Source: Chloroflexota bacterium (GTDB lineage Bacteria > Chloroflexota > Dehalococcoidia > SM23-28-2 > RBG-16-64-32). From it: 64,000 bases of DNA. The position numbers and the translations under genes were made by a program. Position 1 is the first letter of the stretch; each line of letters begins with the position of its first letter. A model generated the notes under the pieces. It did no database searches. It was given only the letters and a program-made list of their open reading frames with translations, and had not been told where the DNA came from. Shown here in pieces: positions 8,588 to 16,507 of the stretch. Where the stretch lies: positions 1 to 64,000 of the forward strand of contig JAJCYV010000010.1 in the NCBI GenBank assembly GCA_029262695.1. The letters are read 5' to 3'.

Positions 8588-8589
8588 CG

Positions 8590-9492
8590 CTACAGCAGCC
8601 CTTCGACGGCGATGGCGCCGAACAGCAAGGCCAGGTAGACGAGCGAGTAGCGGAAGAGGTCGGAGGCGCGGCGCGCGGAACCCTCGCGCCACAACCGCAG
8701 CGCGAAGAAGAGGAAGGCGCCGCCGAGCAGGCCCGCCGATGTGAAGAAGAAGGCGCTGGCGCCGGCGACGAAAGCAAGCGCGACGGTACTGGCGACCAGC
8801 GCCAGAGAGTGCAGGAGGATCTGGCGCTTCGTCTCGTCAGGTCCGGACACGACCGGCAGCATGGGAACGCCGGCGCGCTTGTAGTCGCTGCTGTAGTTGA
8901 GCGCCAGCGCCCAGAAGTGCGGCGGCGTCCAGAGAGTAACGATGGCGAACATGAGCAGGGCTTCGGCGCCGATGGTGTTGGTGACCGCCGCCCAGCCGAT
9001 GACGGGAGGCAGCGCACCGGCTGCGCCGCCGATGACGATGTTCATCGGCGTGGTGCGCTTTAGCAGGAGCGTGTAGACGACGACGTAGAAGGCAAAAGCG
9101 CCGACTGTGAGGAAGGCGGCGAGCGCGTTGACGAACACCTGCATGAAGAAGAACCCGCCCACGCCAAGCACGAGGCCGAAGATCGCCGCCTTTTCCGGCT
9201 CCACCTGCCCGGAGGGCACGGGGCGGCCCTGAGTACGCAGCATCAACTCGTCGATGTCGCGGTCGAAGTACATATTCAGGGCGTTGGCGCCGCCGGCGAC
9301 GACGGAGCCACCCAGCACCGTGGCCAGGATTAGCCAGACCGAGGGCAGGCCGCCCTCAGCGAGGATCATCGCCGGGATTGTGGTGACGACGAGCATCCCG
9401 ATGATGCGCGGCTTCGTCAGCCGCAGATAGGCCGCGAAGGTCGCGCGCGCGTCGCGTGCGACACGTCCCGTCGTGGTTACTGTACTCGCCAA
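8590..9492 (-). CDS. ctaB: Protohaem IX farnesyltransferase (haem O synthase)
   Basis: A 300-residue UbiA-family prenyltransferase with about nine membrane helices. The first Asp-rich motif NMYFDRDIDELMLRT (about residues 73-87) and the second loop with DYKRAGVPMLPV are both visible. It attaches farnesyl to haem b to make haem O, the precursor of haem A. Gaps of 2 bp on both sides place it firmly in the operon between ctaA and ctaC. Confidence 0.96.
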   Translation of the reverse strand: MASTVTTTGRVARDARATFAAYLRLTKPRIIGMLVVTTIPAMILAEGGLPSVWLILATVLGGSVVAGGANALNMYFDRDIDELMLRTQGRPVPSGQVEPEKAAIFGLVLGVGGFFFMQVFVNALAAFLTVGAFAFYVVVYTLLLKRTTPMNIVIGGAAGALPPVIGWAAVTNTIGAEALLMFAIVTLWTPPHFWALALNYSSDYKRAGVPMLPVVSGPDETKRQILLHSLALVASTVALAFVAGASAFFFTSAGLLGGAFLFFALRLWREGSARRASDLFRYSLVYLALLFGAIAVEGLL

Positions 9493-9494
9493 AA

Positions 9495-10445
9495 TCAGGG
9501 TTCTCCGTAAACGTGCTCAGTGCGGGTCAGCGCCCATACAAGAGAGAACACTAGCATGGCCCACACGGCGGACGCCAGCGCCAGGTGAACGATGCGCACC
9601 CACGTCGCCAGATCGAGCCAAACGTTGGCCGCGCCGAAGAGGGACTGGCCGACGTAGACGGCGAAAGCCGCCGTCAGTCCCCAGACTATGGGCGGCGCCG
9701 CGCGCCTGCGGAGGGCGACCAGGAGCGCGCCGGCGAGGACGACGCCAGCGATGCCGGCGACGACGCGATGCACCCAGTGCAGGTAGCCCGCCTGGCTGTC
9801 TGCCGGCAAGAGCTTGCCGTCGAAGAGCGGCCAGTCGGGATAGGCCAGCCCGGCGTCGGTCTGGGAGACGAAGGCGCCGAGGACGATCACGGCGTAGACG
9901 CCGGCGAGGCCGATCACTGACAGCGGTGCCAGTTTCGAGAGAGACGGCCGTTCGTCGGTCCAGGCGCTGACCGCGATGAATATCAGCAGCGAGATCAGCG
10001 CCAGGGCGATAGTCAGGTGGATAGCGACGACACCAGCGGCGGTCTCGGTGCCGACCGTTATGCCGCCGACGATGACCTGGGCGGCTAGCAAGATCACGGT
10101 CAGCACACCCGCCCACTTCATAGCCGCGCGGTGCCTGTAAAGCCGCCACACCTGCAGCACGACGCCGAGGATCATGAACCCGACGAGCGAGGCGACGAGC
10201 CGGTGAGTGAACTCGATCCACACCTTCGTCTCCGCGGGGGGAATCACCTGCCCGTGGCAGAGCGGCCAGTCGGGACAGGCGGTGCCGGAGTCGGTCGCAC
10301 GGACAACGCCGCCAAGGACGATCAGGCCGTAGGTCGCGAGGACGGTAATCAGGCCGAGTATGCGCAGGTCGAGCAGGGCAGATCCGTACTGCTTCAGGGC
10401 GGAGCCGGCGGTGGGGCGACGGCGCACGGCCGTCGAGTTCTCCAT
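9495..10445 (-). CDS. ctaA: Haem A synthase (CtaA/COX15 family)
   Basis: A 316-residue membrane protein with eight predicted helices. It oxidises haem O to haem A. Two internal halves each show the pattern GG/GAFV-x-T/SDxGxAxPDWPL, namely VRATDSGTACPDWPLCHG near residue 48 and VSQTDAGLAYPDWPLFDG near 215, as expected for this duplicated fold. The conserved EFTHR and HWVHR histidines are present. It is the first gene of the oxidase operon, about 65 nt downstream of the predicted transcription start. Confidence 0.95.
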   Translation of the reverse strand: MENSTAVRRRPTAGSALKQYGSALLDLRILGLITVLATYGLIVLGGVVRATDSGTACPDWPLCHGQVIPPAETKVWIEFTHRLVASLVGFMILGVVLQVWRLYRHRAAMKWAGVLTVILLAAQVIVGGITVGTETAAGVVAIHLTIALALISLLIFIAVSAWTDERPSLSKLAPLSVIGLAGVYAVIVLGAFVSQTDAGLAYPDWPLFDGKLLPADSQAGYLHWVHRVVAGIAGVVLAGALLVALRRRAAPPIVWGLTAAFAVYVGQSLFGAANVWLDLATWVRIVHLALASAVWAMLVFSLVWALTRTEHVYGEP

Positions 10446-10517
10446 GGAGCTAATCCGCCAGGCGCCCGCACCACGCGGAACGACGGATGGCCGTCATTGT
10501 CATGATCATTGCGTGGA

Positions 10518-10546
10518 ATATCACAAAGGCTGGCGGCTCTTGTCAA
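10518..10546 (-). promoter_or_regulatory. Promoter of the cytochrome oxidase operon
   Basis: Read on the minus strand, TTGACA (10546-10541) and TGATAT (10523-10518) are separated by exactly 17 bp. The -35 box is perfect. The start site would fall near 10510, giving a leader of about 65 nt before ctaA. Confidence 0.75.
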
Positions 10547-10564
10547 GGCGGCAGCTTTCTCCCC

Positions 10565-10593
10565 TTGCCCTTACGCACGGTCCCCACGATACT
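10565..10593 (+). promoter_or_regulatory. Promoter of the gene at 10626
   Basis: TTGCCC (10565-10570) and GATACT (10588-10593) are spaced by 17 bp, about 33 bp before the start codon. It is divergent from the oxidase promoter, 18 bp away. Confidence 0.45.
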
Positions 10594-10625
10594 TCCACCT
10601 GAACCGAACCTACCAGGAGCTGACG

Positions 10626-11261
10626 ATGACAGACGAGCAAGAGACGAGCACGGACGAAGCGGGAGCTGTTGACAGGGCAACCGCCGGGATCAAGAACAAC
10701 CTGCCCAGGAGTCTCCTCCTGTCAGACGTCGTGGGAGAACCGCCCGCACCGGGCCAACCCGGGGCTTACGTGCCTCCGACGACGGCGCTGCGCACGGAGT
10801 CGCGCCAGCTCATCCACGACCGCGCTCTCAACGACATTGCGCGCCTGCGCTTCGGCTTTCCGACCGAGAAGTACCCCGACTACAAGGCGTTCTTGAATCA
10901 TCCCTCCCGGACGATGGGCGTGGCGATGGACGGCGGCCTCGTGGCTTATCCGGACATCGTCGTCGTGCAGCACCCTGAGAACAACTGCAAGGTCGTGGCC
11001 GAGGTGGAGACGAACGAGACGGTGCGCGAGGCGGTGGCGCGCTTCGAGTGGCTGCCGTACGCGGACCTGGCGCCGCTGTACCTCTACGTGCCGGTGGGCA
11101 AGGGAGACGAGGCGCTGGGGCTCTGCCGTCAGCTGGACATCCCGGTCGTCGGCGTTCGCACGTGGCGCTACGTCGCCGGCTACGACGAACCTGAGATCAA
11201 CGATCACTATGAAGTCCCCAGCGGACCCGAAGACATGCTGCCGCGCGCGCTGCGGGGGTAG
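10626..11261 (+). CDS. Conserved hypothetical protein with nuclease-like core
   Basis: A 211-residue soluble protein that I do not recognise as a named family. The ATG at 10626 follows a good ribosome site (AGGAG). The first 50 residues are hydrophilic and probably flexible. The middle (about 95-175) has a beta-alpha pattern with YPDIVVV, then VVAEVET, then a helix and LYLYVPVGKGDEA and LDIPVVGVRTWR. This order recalls a PD-(D/E)XK restriction-like fold, but the expected Lys in ExK is Glu (EVE), so activity is uncertain. It is transcribed away from the oxidase operon and ends at a hairpin facing greA. The role is unknown. Confidence 0.75.
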   Translation: MTDEQETSTDEAGAVDRATAGIKNNLPRSLLLSDVVGEPPAPGQPGAYVPPTTALRTESRQLIHDRALNDIARLRFGFPTEKYPDYKAFLNHPSRTMGVAMDGGLVAYPDIVVVQHPENNCKVVAEVETNETVREAVARFEWLPYADLAPLYLYVPVGKGDEALGLCRQLDIPVVGVRTWRYVAGYDEPEINDHYEVPSGPEDMLPRALRG

Positions 11262-11361
11262 CCGCGCTCCCTGACCCACGGACAATAAGAACCGGCGGCA
11301 GACGGGCTGGTTCGCCAGCCACATCGCCCGTTACTGGGACGTGTGCCCATCTACTGCCGGT

Positions 11362-11390
11362 TGGTGCAACGACGCCCTATCGTTGCACCA
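11362..11390. terminator. Strong hairpin between convergent genes
   Basis: TGGTGCAACGA (11362-11372) pairs perfectly with TCGTTGCACCA (11380-11390) around a 7-nt loop. There is no U-tract on either side. Its place between two convergent genes suggests a bidirectional transcript end, but the terminator role is inferred. Confidence 0.5.
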
Positions 11391-11432
11391 GATAATACGC
11401 TGGCTGAGTGGCGCAGGGATTCGCCGGGCCGG

Positions 11433-12224
11433 TCAGTCCTTGACGGACTCGACGCGCAGCTTCATCACGCGGGCCGGCGCGTCGACCTCGACCTCGTCGC
11501 CTGCGACGCAGTCGATGAGGGCCTTGCCCACGGGCGACACGCTGGAGATCTTGCCTTCGGCAGCGTTGGCCTCGGTCGGGCCGACGATCGAGTACTGAGT
11601 CTCCCGCCCGGAGCCGAGATTGGTCACGGTGACGGTGCAGCCAACGCGCACGCGCCCGGTGCCGCCAGCGCCGACGATCACGGCCCGCTTGAGCATCTCT
11701 TCGATGTGGCGTATGCGGGCCTCGATGTGGCCCTGTTCGTCCTTGGCCGCGTCCAGCGGGGAATTCTCACGGAAGTCCTTGTCGAGCATCGCTCGGCGGA
11801 TGTCCTCGCGGACGGTGAGCCGCTGCTCCATTAGGGACTCCAGCTCCGCCTTGAGGGCGTCCACGCCTTCCTGTGTAAGTTCGACGTCGGACGGTCCAGC
11901 GCCAGCCGCCGCTGCCGCCTTCGTCGCCTTCGTGGCCTTCTTCAGGCGCAGGTGGGGCCCGAGGTTCTGCTCCAGCACGCCCTGCTTCTTCAGAAAGACG
12001 AAGAATCCCCGCACCTGGGCGGCGCGGCGGGACGTCTCAGGGGTCGAAGGGCCCATCGCTACGGCGTACGTCGCCACGTCGTGTCCCCGGATGGCGTCGA
12101 GCGGCTTGTCGGAGCCATACCAGCGGCTGAGACGATCGAGTTCAGCGACCGCCGCCTGTCGGGCAGGGCCCTTCACGGTCTCGATGTAAGAGGCGACTGC
12201 CTCACCTAAGGTAAATTCGGACAC
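11433..12224 (-). CDS. greA: GreA-type transcript cleavage factor with N-terminal integrase-like SAM domain
   Basis: A 263-residue protein starting at a GTG. Residues about 1-95 resemble the core-binding (SAM-like) domain of tyrosine recombinases: five short helices with WYGSDKPLDAIRGHDVATY and RGFFVFLKKQGVLEQN. An Ala-rich linker follows. Residues about 113-190 form the GreA coiled coil with the tip motif KDFRENSPLDAA, where Asp150 and Glu153 match the catalytic acidic pair. Residues 192-263 are the FKBP-like domain with the GKISSVSPVGKAL signature. Gre factors enter the RNA polymerase secondary channel and trigger RNA cleavage in backtracked complexes. A second GreA at 49495 lacks the acidic pair. 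There is no catalytic recombinase domain, so recombination is not implied. Confidence 0.85.
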   Translation of the reverse strand: MSEFTLGEAVASYIETVKGPARQAAVAELDRLSRWYGSDKPLDAIRGHDVATYAVAMGPSTPETSRRAAQVRGFFVFLKKQGVLEQNLGPHLRLKKATKATKAAAAAGAGPSDVELTQEGVDALKAELESLMEQRLTVREDIRRAMLDKDFRENSPLDAAKDEQGHIEARIRHIEEMLKRAVIVGAGGTGRVRVGCTVTVTNLGSGRETQYSIVGPTEANAAEGKISSVSPVGKALIDCVAGDEVEVDAPARVMKLRVESVKD

Positions 12225-12273
12225 GGCTACGCATTCTAGGAACGGGCGCGCCGAAATGTCAACGCGGCGGCTG

Positions 12274-13206
12274 CTACGGGAGGAAGCCGGGAGGCGCCCG
12301 GTTTTCCGCAGTGGCAGTCGGCACGGGCAGCGGAGTGGCCGTTGGCGCCGCGGTCGTTTCGCCGCCGCTGGGAGCGGGAGTCGGCTGGACCGGAGTGTCC
12401 GTGGGCTCGGCCGGAGTGGCTGTCGGCCCGGCCGGAGAGGCCGTTGGCTCCGGCGAGTTGGTCGGAGTCGGAGTCGGAGAGTCGTCTGGAACGGCCGGGC
12501 CGGGCAGTTCGACGCCGGCGATCGCAGCGATACCACGTACCGACGTGTCGATCGCATCGATGACAGCTTGATCCTCAGCGATCCCGGGGGCGTCGCCGGA
12601 TGCGGATGTGAGGAGATGAAGCGTGTCGGGCAAGATTGCTTCAAGCTCGCCCGCGCTGGCCTGGATGTCCTTATCGGAGGAGCTCTCCAGCAGCGTAAAC
12701 AGGCGCGAAAGCTCTTCAAGGTCTGCGCTCTCATACACGCCGCTGTTGTCGATCTTGTCGTTGACTGAATCCACCTGCTCCCGCACTTGTAAGACGACGG
12801 TTCCGCCCAGCGGGTCGCCTTCGCTGCCACCCAGCTCGATGCTGCCGACGGTGATCGCCACTACGGCAACGGCGACAGCCGCAGCCGCGGCGAAGCCACC
12901 GAAGAGGGGATTGCGAAAGAGGCCGGCCAGCCAGCCGCGGTTCTCGAAGCTGCCTTCGAGGTGGCGGAGGTTGCGGCGCGCGGCGGCATCCGCGAGGAAG
13001 CGGCTGCGTACGCGCTGCTGAACGGCGGCCGGAGGTGTGTATGACTGGAAGCTGTCGGAGATGCTGAGAGCGGTGCGCAGCAGCGGCTCGAGCTCTTCGG
13101 CCTGTGCCGGGTAGAGCGCGAGTGACTGCTTGAGGCTCCGGCGTCCTGCGAGGCCGGCCTCGATGCACTCCTCTAGTATCTCGTTAAGCTTTTTCACTCT
13201 TCTCAT
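12274..13206 (-). CDS. DUF5667-type membrane protein, likely partner of the ECF sigma factor
   Basis: A 310-residue single-pass membrane protein. Residues about 1-85 are helical and include LNEILEECIEAGLAG and a YPAQAEELEPLLRTA segment of the type found in DUF5667 proteins encoded next to sigma factors. A hydrophobic helix lies at about 107-130 (FGGFAAAAAVAVAVVAITVG). An extracellular domain of about 110 residues follows, with a VNDKIDN segment, and the tail is Pro/Thr-rich. The start overlaps the sigma gene by 23 bp, so the two are cotranslated. No zinc HxxxCxxC anti-sigma motif is seen. An anti-sigma or sensor role is inferred from context. Confidence 0.75.
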   Translation of the reverse strand: MRRVKKLNEILEECIEAGLAGRRSLKQSLALYPAQAEELEPLLRTALSISDSFQSYTPPAAVQQRVRSRFLADAAARRNLRHLEGSFENRGWLAGLFRNPLFGGFAAAAAVAVAVVAITVGSIELGGSEGDPLGGTVVLQVREQVDSVNDKIDNSGVYESADLEELSRLFTLLESSSDKDIQASAGELEAILPDTLHLLTSASGDAPGIAEDQAVIDAIDTSVRGIAAIAGVELPGPAVPDDSPTPTPTNSPEPTASPAGPTATPAEPTDTPVQPTPAPSGGETTAAPTATPLPVPTATAENRAPPGFLP

Positions 13207-13783
13207 ACACCTTGCGTCTGGGTTGCTTTTTGGGCTGACCCATCATTTCTCTTAGCTTTACTATCGCCTTGTGTTGTATGACCTTTACGTTGCCTTCTCC
13301 CTTGCCCATTGCACGAGCGGTTTCCGCAACCGTGAGACCTGCGGCAAACCGCAGGGAGATCACTTGCCGCTGAGCGTCCGGCAGGGTTTTCGCTGCCTGC
13401 ATCACTTCGCTTAAGGCCACGCGGCTCTCGACGAGCTCCTCGGGCCCTGCTGCGTCGATCGGCATGCCGTCGTTCAGCTGGCTGGACCGGCCCCTGGCGG
13501 TTTCCTTACGGCGCTGGCTGATGATCGCGTTATGTGCGATGCGGAAAAGCCAGGCTGAGAAGGGTGCTTCGCGGTGCTGGAAGCGTTTGATGGCCTCAAG
13601 CACGCGCATGAAGACTTCTTCCGTCAGGTCCTCGGCGTCGTATGTGTTGCCCGTGCGGGCAAGTATGTAACGGTACAGCCGAGGGAAATAGGTCTGATAC
13701 AGCTCTGACAGCGCGGCCTGATCGCCGGCTTTGGCCGCGTCTACGAGAAGGCGTTCGGCCTGAGCATCGCTATTAGGGCTCAC
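13184..13783 (-). CDS. RNA polymerase sigma-70 factor, ECF subfamily
   Basis: A 199-residue alternative sigma factor. Region 2 (about 20-95) includes YFPRLYRYILARTG, DAEDLTEEVFMRV and FSAWLFRIAHNAI. Region 4 (about 130-185) includes LPDAQRQVISLRFAAGLTVAETARAMG and a recognition helix ending VKVIQHKAIVKLRE. The C-terminus is basic. The start is GTG at 13783, preceded by GGGAGGA. It overlaps the downstream membrane protein gene. A sortase and a CAP-domain protein lie just upstream, so envelope genes are plausible targets, but this is inference. Confidence 0.93.
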   Translation of the reverse strand: MSPNSDAQAERLLVDAAKAGDQAALSELYQTYFPRLYRYILARTGNTYDAEDLTEEVFMRVLEAIKRFQHREAPFSAWLFRIAHNAIISQRRKETARGRSSQLNDGMPIDAAGPEELVESRVALSEVMQAAKTLPDAQRQVISLRFAAGLTVAETARAMGKGEGNVKVIQHKAIVKLREMMGQPKKQPRRKVYEKSEKA

Positions 13784-13947
13784 TGGGCAATCCTCCCATT
13801 AAGCCCCCCAAATTGGCTTGAGTGGCGGTTGCCCGTGTATCTTACCCTATTTTCCCCGTCACTCGATAGAACGCAGTCTAATGTGGAAAAGTTACCTCGA
13901 TAACACACTAAATTTGAGTCCCGGCCGCGTTGGCGCTCGTATTCACG

Positions 13948-13977
13948 TTGTGTTTACTGAAACTCAACTGCTATCCT
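13948..13977 (+). promoter_or_regulatory. Promoter of the sortase gene
   Basis: TTGTGT (13948-13953) and TATCCT (13972-13977) are spaced by 18 bp. The GTG at 13984 begins 6 nt after the -10 box, which is the geometry of a leaderless transcript. Confidence 0.45.
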
Positions 13978-13983
13978 CTGCCC

Positions 13984-14733
13984 GTGAAGGCCTCTCGCAT
14001 GTTCACTGGTAGGCGGCGCCTGTTGCTGGGCATCAGCATCGGCGTGGCGTCTGCCGCGGCGCTCGTCCTTGCTGTCGTCGTCATCATCTCCAGCGCCGTC
14101 AGTGATGACCTCGGACTCCCCAGCGACGGCTCTCTGGCCGAAATTCTGGAGGAGGATTCGCCGAGCGCCGACGGAGGAGTCGCTGGCAACGACGAGCCGG
14201 AACTCGTCGTCTCGGTCATCCCCCATGGTCCCCTGCCTGTTCGCGTTGACATACCTGGCATCTACATCGACGCTCCGGTCATCACGCTCGGCCTGGGCGC
14301 GGAAGCCATTCCGGACGTGCCCGAGCGGCCGGACCAGATCGCCTGGTACAACTTTAGCGCAACCCCGGGTCAGAATAACAATGCCGTCTTCAGCGGACAT
14401 GTTGATTGGCAAACACCACGAGGCGACCCGATTCCGGGCGTCTTCTACCGTCTCCGTGAGCTTCACGTCGGTGACACGATCACCGTGATGCTGGAAAACG
14501 ACGAGGTGCTGGAGTACCAGGTGACCGGTAACGTGGCCACCAACTACGATGACCCCAACGTCGTCCGCTCGATGGAACCGGCGATTCGCGACGTCATCAC
14601 GTTGATCACCTGCGGCGGCTCGTGGGAGTACGACCCGGCGAAGGACAACGGTGGCAACTATAGCCATCGTGTCGTCGTGCGTGCGGAGCGCGTTCAGACC
14701 GCCGCCGCGGCTGCGGTTCCGGCTATCGACTAG
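13984..14733 (+). CDS. Sortase family protein (class D/F-like)
   Basis: A 249-residue membrane-anchored transpeptidase. The N-terminus is basic and followed by a hydrophobic helix at about 10-37. The catalytic domain (about 75-240) has His139 in SGHVDW, Cys210 in TLITCGG and Arg229 in YSHRVVVRA, so the full His-Cys-Arg set is present. The GTG at 13984 is chosen because it lies 6 nt behind a TATCCT box; the ATG at 13999 is an alternative. No protein with a clear sortase sorting signal is encoded nearby. The 3' end overlaps the convergent CAP gene by 11 bp. Confidence 0.88.
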   Translation: MKASRMFTGRRRLLLGISIGVASAAALVLAVVVIISSAVSDDLGLPSDGSLAEILEEDSPSADGGVAGNDEPELVVSVIPHGPLPVRVDIPGIYIDAPVITLGLGAEAIPDVPERPDQIAWYNFSATPGQNNNAVFSGHVDWQTPRGDPIPGVFYRLRELHVGDTITVMLENDEVLEYQVTGNVATNYDDPNVVRSMEPAIRDVITLITCGGSWEYDPAKDNGGNYSHRVVVRAERVQTAAAAAVPAID

Positions 14734-15697
14734 CCGGCGCGAAGACGAGCCTCACGCTGCGGACGGCACCAACGAACGTTCGGCGCCCACTGTCCGGGGT
14801 GTCCCACCTGTCGCTGACCGTCCGCAACGAGTGCCACCAGGAAGTGGTGGAGTCCTGCGGCACGGTAGTCTTGAGTTCAGGCGTCGGTGTCATGACAGGT
14901 ATTCTCGCCGGCTTGCTTTCCAATACCTCTGCCGGCGTTGCGGTCGGAGTGTTCGTCGGTGCCGGCGGTGGCGGCGGTTGCTGCGGTGGCGGCGGCGGCG
15001 CTTCGACAGGCTCCTCGGCACGGTCGTCTGCGGCCGGGGCTGCGGTGGCGGTCGGCAGCGGCTCGCTTACGGGCGCCGGTGGCGGCGGTGGCGGCGGTGC
15101 GCTGTGGCCGCCGAACTCCGTTGCCCAGTACCAACCGAAGACCGAGCCCTCGTCGAACTTGCGCGCGATGCCGATGACTGTGTAGTGGTCACCCAGCATG
15201 TTGGCGTTGTGCCCGGGCGATCCCGTCCACATCTGGAACGATGCCTGTGCGCCTTCCGTTCCGGCAACGAGGTTCTCTCCCCGCCAGGTGTTGTAGGCGT
15301 AACCTATCTGGTCCATGCGCACGAACGGGTCGCGCCCCAGCGAGTCCGTGTGGCTGAAGTAGTTGTTGGAGGCCATGTCATCGGCCATCCAGAGCGCGAC
15401 ATCGTTGAGCTGGGGATCGAGGGCCAGTGTCCCGAGGCCGTTCGCCGCGCGATAATCGTTGATGATGCTCAAGAACGACTGCTCCTCGGAATCGAGCGCC
15501 CTCGCCTCTCTCGTATCGACGGCGACCAGCGCGGCGACGGCCAACACCGCCAGCAGCGGTATCACGGCGAAAAAGCGAGCAATCGTGAGCCATTGGTGGC
15601 TCGATATGCTCTCCCTATCTCGTGTTTTGCCCTCTAACGGGGCCTCGCGCTTGCGCAGCGCGCGTGGAGGCGTGCGGTCACGGCTACCGTTTGTCAT
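14723..15697 (-). CDS. Secreted CAP-domain (SCP/PR-1) protein
   Basis: A 324-residue protein with an N-terminal signal anchor at about 40-60. The CAP domain spans about 75-205: it begins IINDYRAANGLGTLALDP, contains WMADDMASNNYFSHTDSLG with a conserved His, GENLV, and HNANMLGDHYTVIGI. The C-terminal third is low-complexity Pro/Ala/Thr sequence with runs of Pro and ends in a basic tail. Bacterial CAP proteins are extracytoplasmic and their biochemical role is mostly unknown. It starts 38 bp from rsmG in the opposite direction. Confidence 0.88.
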   Translation of the reverse strand: MTNGSRDRTPPRALRKREAPLEGKTRDRESISSHQWLTIARFFAVIPLLAVLAVAALVAVDTREARALDSEEQSFLSIINDYRAANGLGTLALDPQLNDVALWMADDMASNNYFSHTDSLGRDPFVRMDQIGYAYNTWRGENLVAGTEGAQASFQMWTGSPGHNANMLGDHYTVIGIARKFDEGSVFGWYWATEFGGHSAPPPPPPPAPVSEPLPTATAAPAADDRAEEPVEAPPPPPQQPPPPPAPTNTPTATPAEVLESKPARIPVMTPTPELKTTVPQDSTTSWWHSLRTVSDRWDTPDSGRRTFVGAVRSVRLVFAPASR

Positions 15698-15735
15698 TCA
15701 AAGGGCAAGACGAGCCCCACCTGGCCTCGTTTCGA

Positions 15736-16449
15736 ATGGATAGTCTCGCGGCAGTGTTGAAGGAGTTAAGCCTTCGTTTGGCGCCGGAGAAGACCGCCGC
15801 GCTCGCTCGCTACGCCGCGATGATCCGTGCTGAACGCGAACGCACCGCGCTCGTCTCCCGCGGGAGCATGGACGCGATTGAGCAACGGCACTTCGCGGAG
15901 TCGCTCGCGCTGCTCGCGGCGCTGGACGACCGGGAGCTGCTCCGGTCGCCGGCGCTCGACATCGGCAGCGGCGCCGGGTTTCCGGGGCTGCCGATCAAGA
16001 TTGCCCGGCCGGACCTGCGCCTGACGATGCTCGAGTCGAACGAAAAGAAGGCAGCGTTCCTGGAACGGGTGATCGCCGAGCTGTCCATCGAGGGTGCAGG
16101 CGTCGTCACGGCGCGCGCGGAGGAGGCCGCCCGGCTGCCGGAGCACCGCGCCGCTTACGCGCTGGTGCTGGCGCGAGCGGTGGCGCCGCTTCGGGTGCTG
16201 GCGGAGCTGGCGCTTCCGTTCCTGGCGACCGGCGGCGTGCTGGCGGCGCCGAAGGGCAGCAGCGCGCCGAGAGAGATCCGCGAGGCGCAGGCAGCTCTGG
16301 AGGAGCTGGGCGGGACGGTGGAGGAGACGACGCGCCTGAAGGCGCCGGCGCAGGGACGGGCGCCCACACTCCTGATCGTTCGAAAGACGGGCGAAACGCC
16401 GGCGCGCTACCCACGACGGCCCGGTATTCCGCGCAAACGTCCGTTATAG
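15736..16449 (+). CDS. rsmG: 16S rRNA (guanine(527)-N7)-methyltransferase RsmG
   Basis: A 237-residue Rossmann-fold methyltransferase that makes m7G527 in 16S rRNA with S-adenosylmethionine. The SAM motif DIGSGAGFPGLP lies at about 75-86, followed by LTMLESNEKKAAFLERV and the catalytic region VLARAVAPLRVL. The start at 15736 gives the standard N-terminus and avoids overlap with the divergent CAP gene. The C-terminus is a little long and basic (PRRPGIPRKRPL). Loss of RsmG is a known cause of low-level streptomycin resistance in other bacteria. Confidence 0.95.
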   Translation: MDSLAAVLKELSLRLAPEKTAALARYAAMIRAERERTALVSRGSMDAIEQRHFAESLALLAALDDRELLRSPALDIGSGAGFPGLPIKIARPDLRLTMLESNEKKAAFLERVIAELSIEGAGVVTARAEEAARLPEHRAAYALVLARAVAPLRVLAELALPFLATGGVLAAPKGSSAPREIREAQAALEELGGTVEETTRLKAPAQGRAPTLLIVRKTGETPARYPRRPGIPRKRPL

Positions 16450-16507
16450 CGCCCTGCGAGGGGATTCAGACGCTCGTCGGTGATACAATAGCGACAATCT
16501 ACGGCTT

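Noticed and set aside
11262-11432. tRNA gene between the convergent genes
   Set aside because: The inverted repeat is a simple hairpin with no cloverleaf arms or TPsiC-like sequence.
12225-12830. N-terminal extension of the GreA fusion into the DUF5667 gene region
   Set aside because: The extension is antiparallel low-complexity sequence in another frame of the neighbouring gene; a GTG at 12224 gives a sensible domain start.
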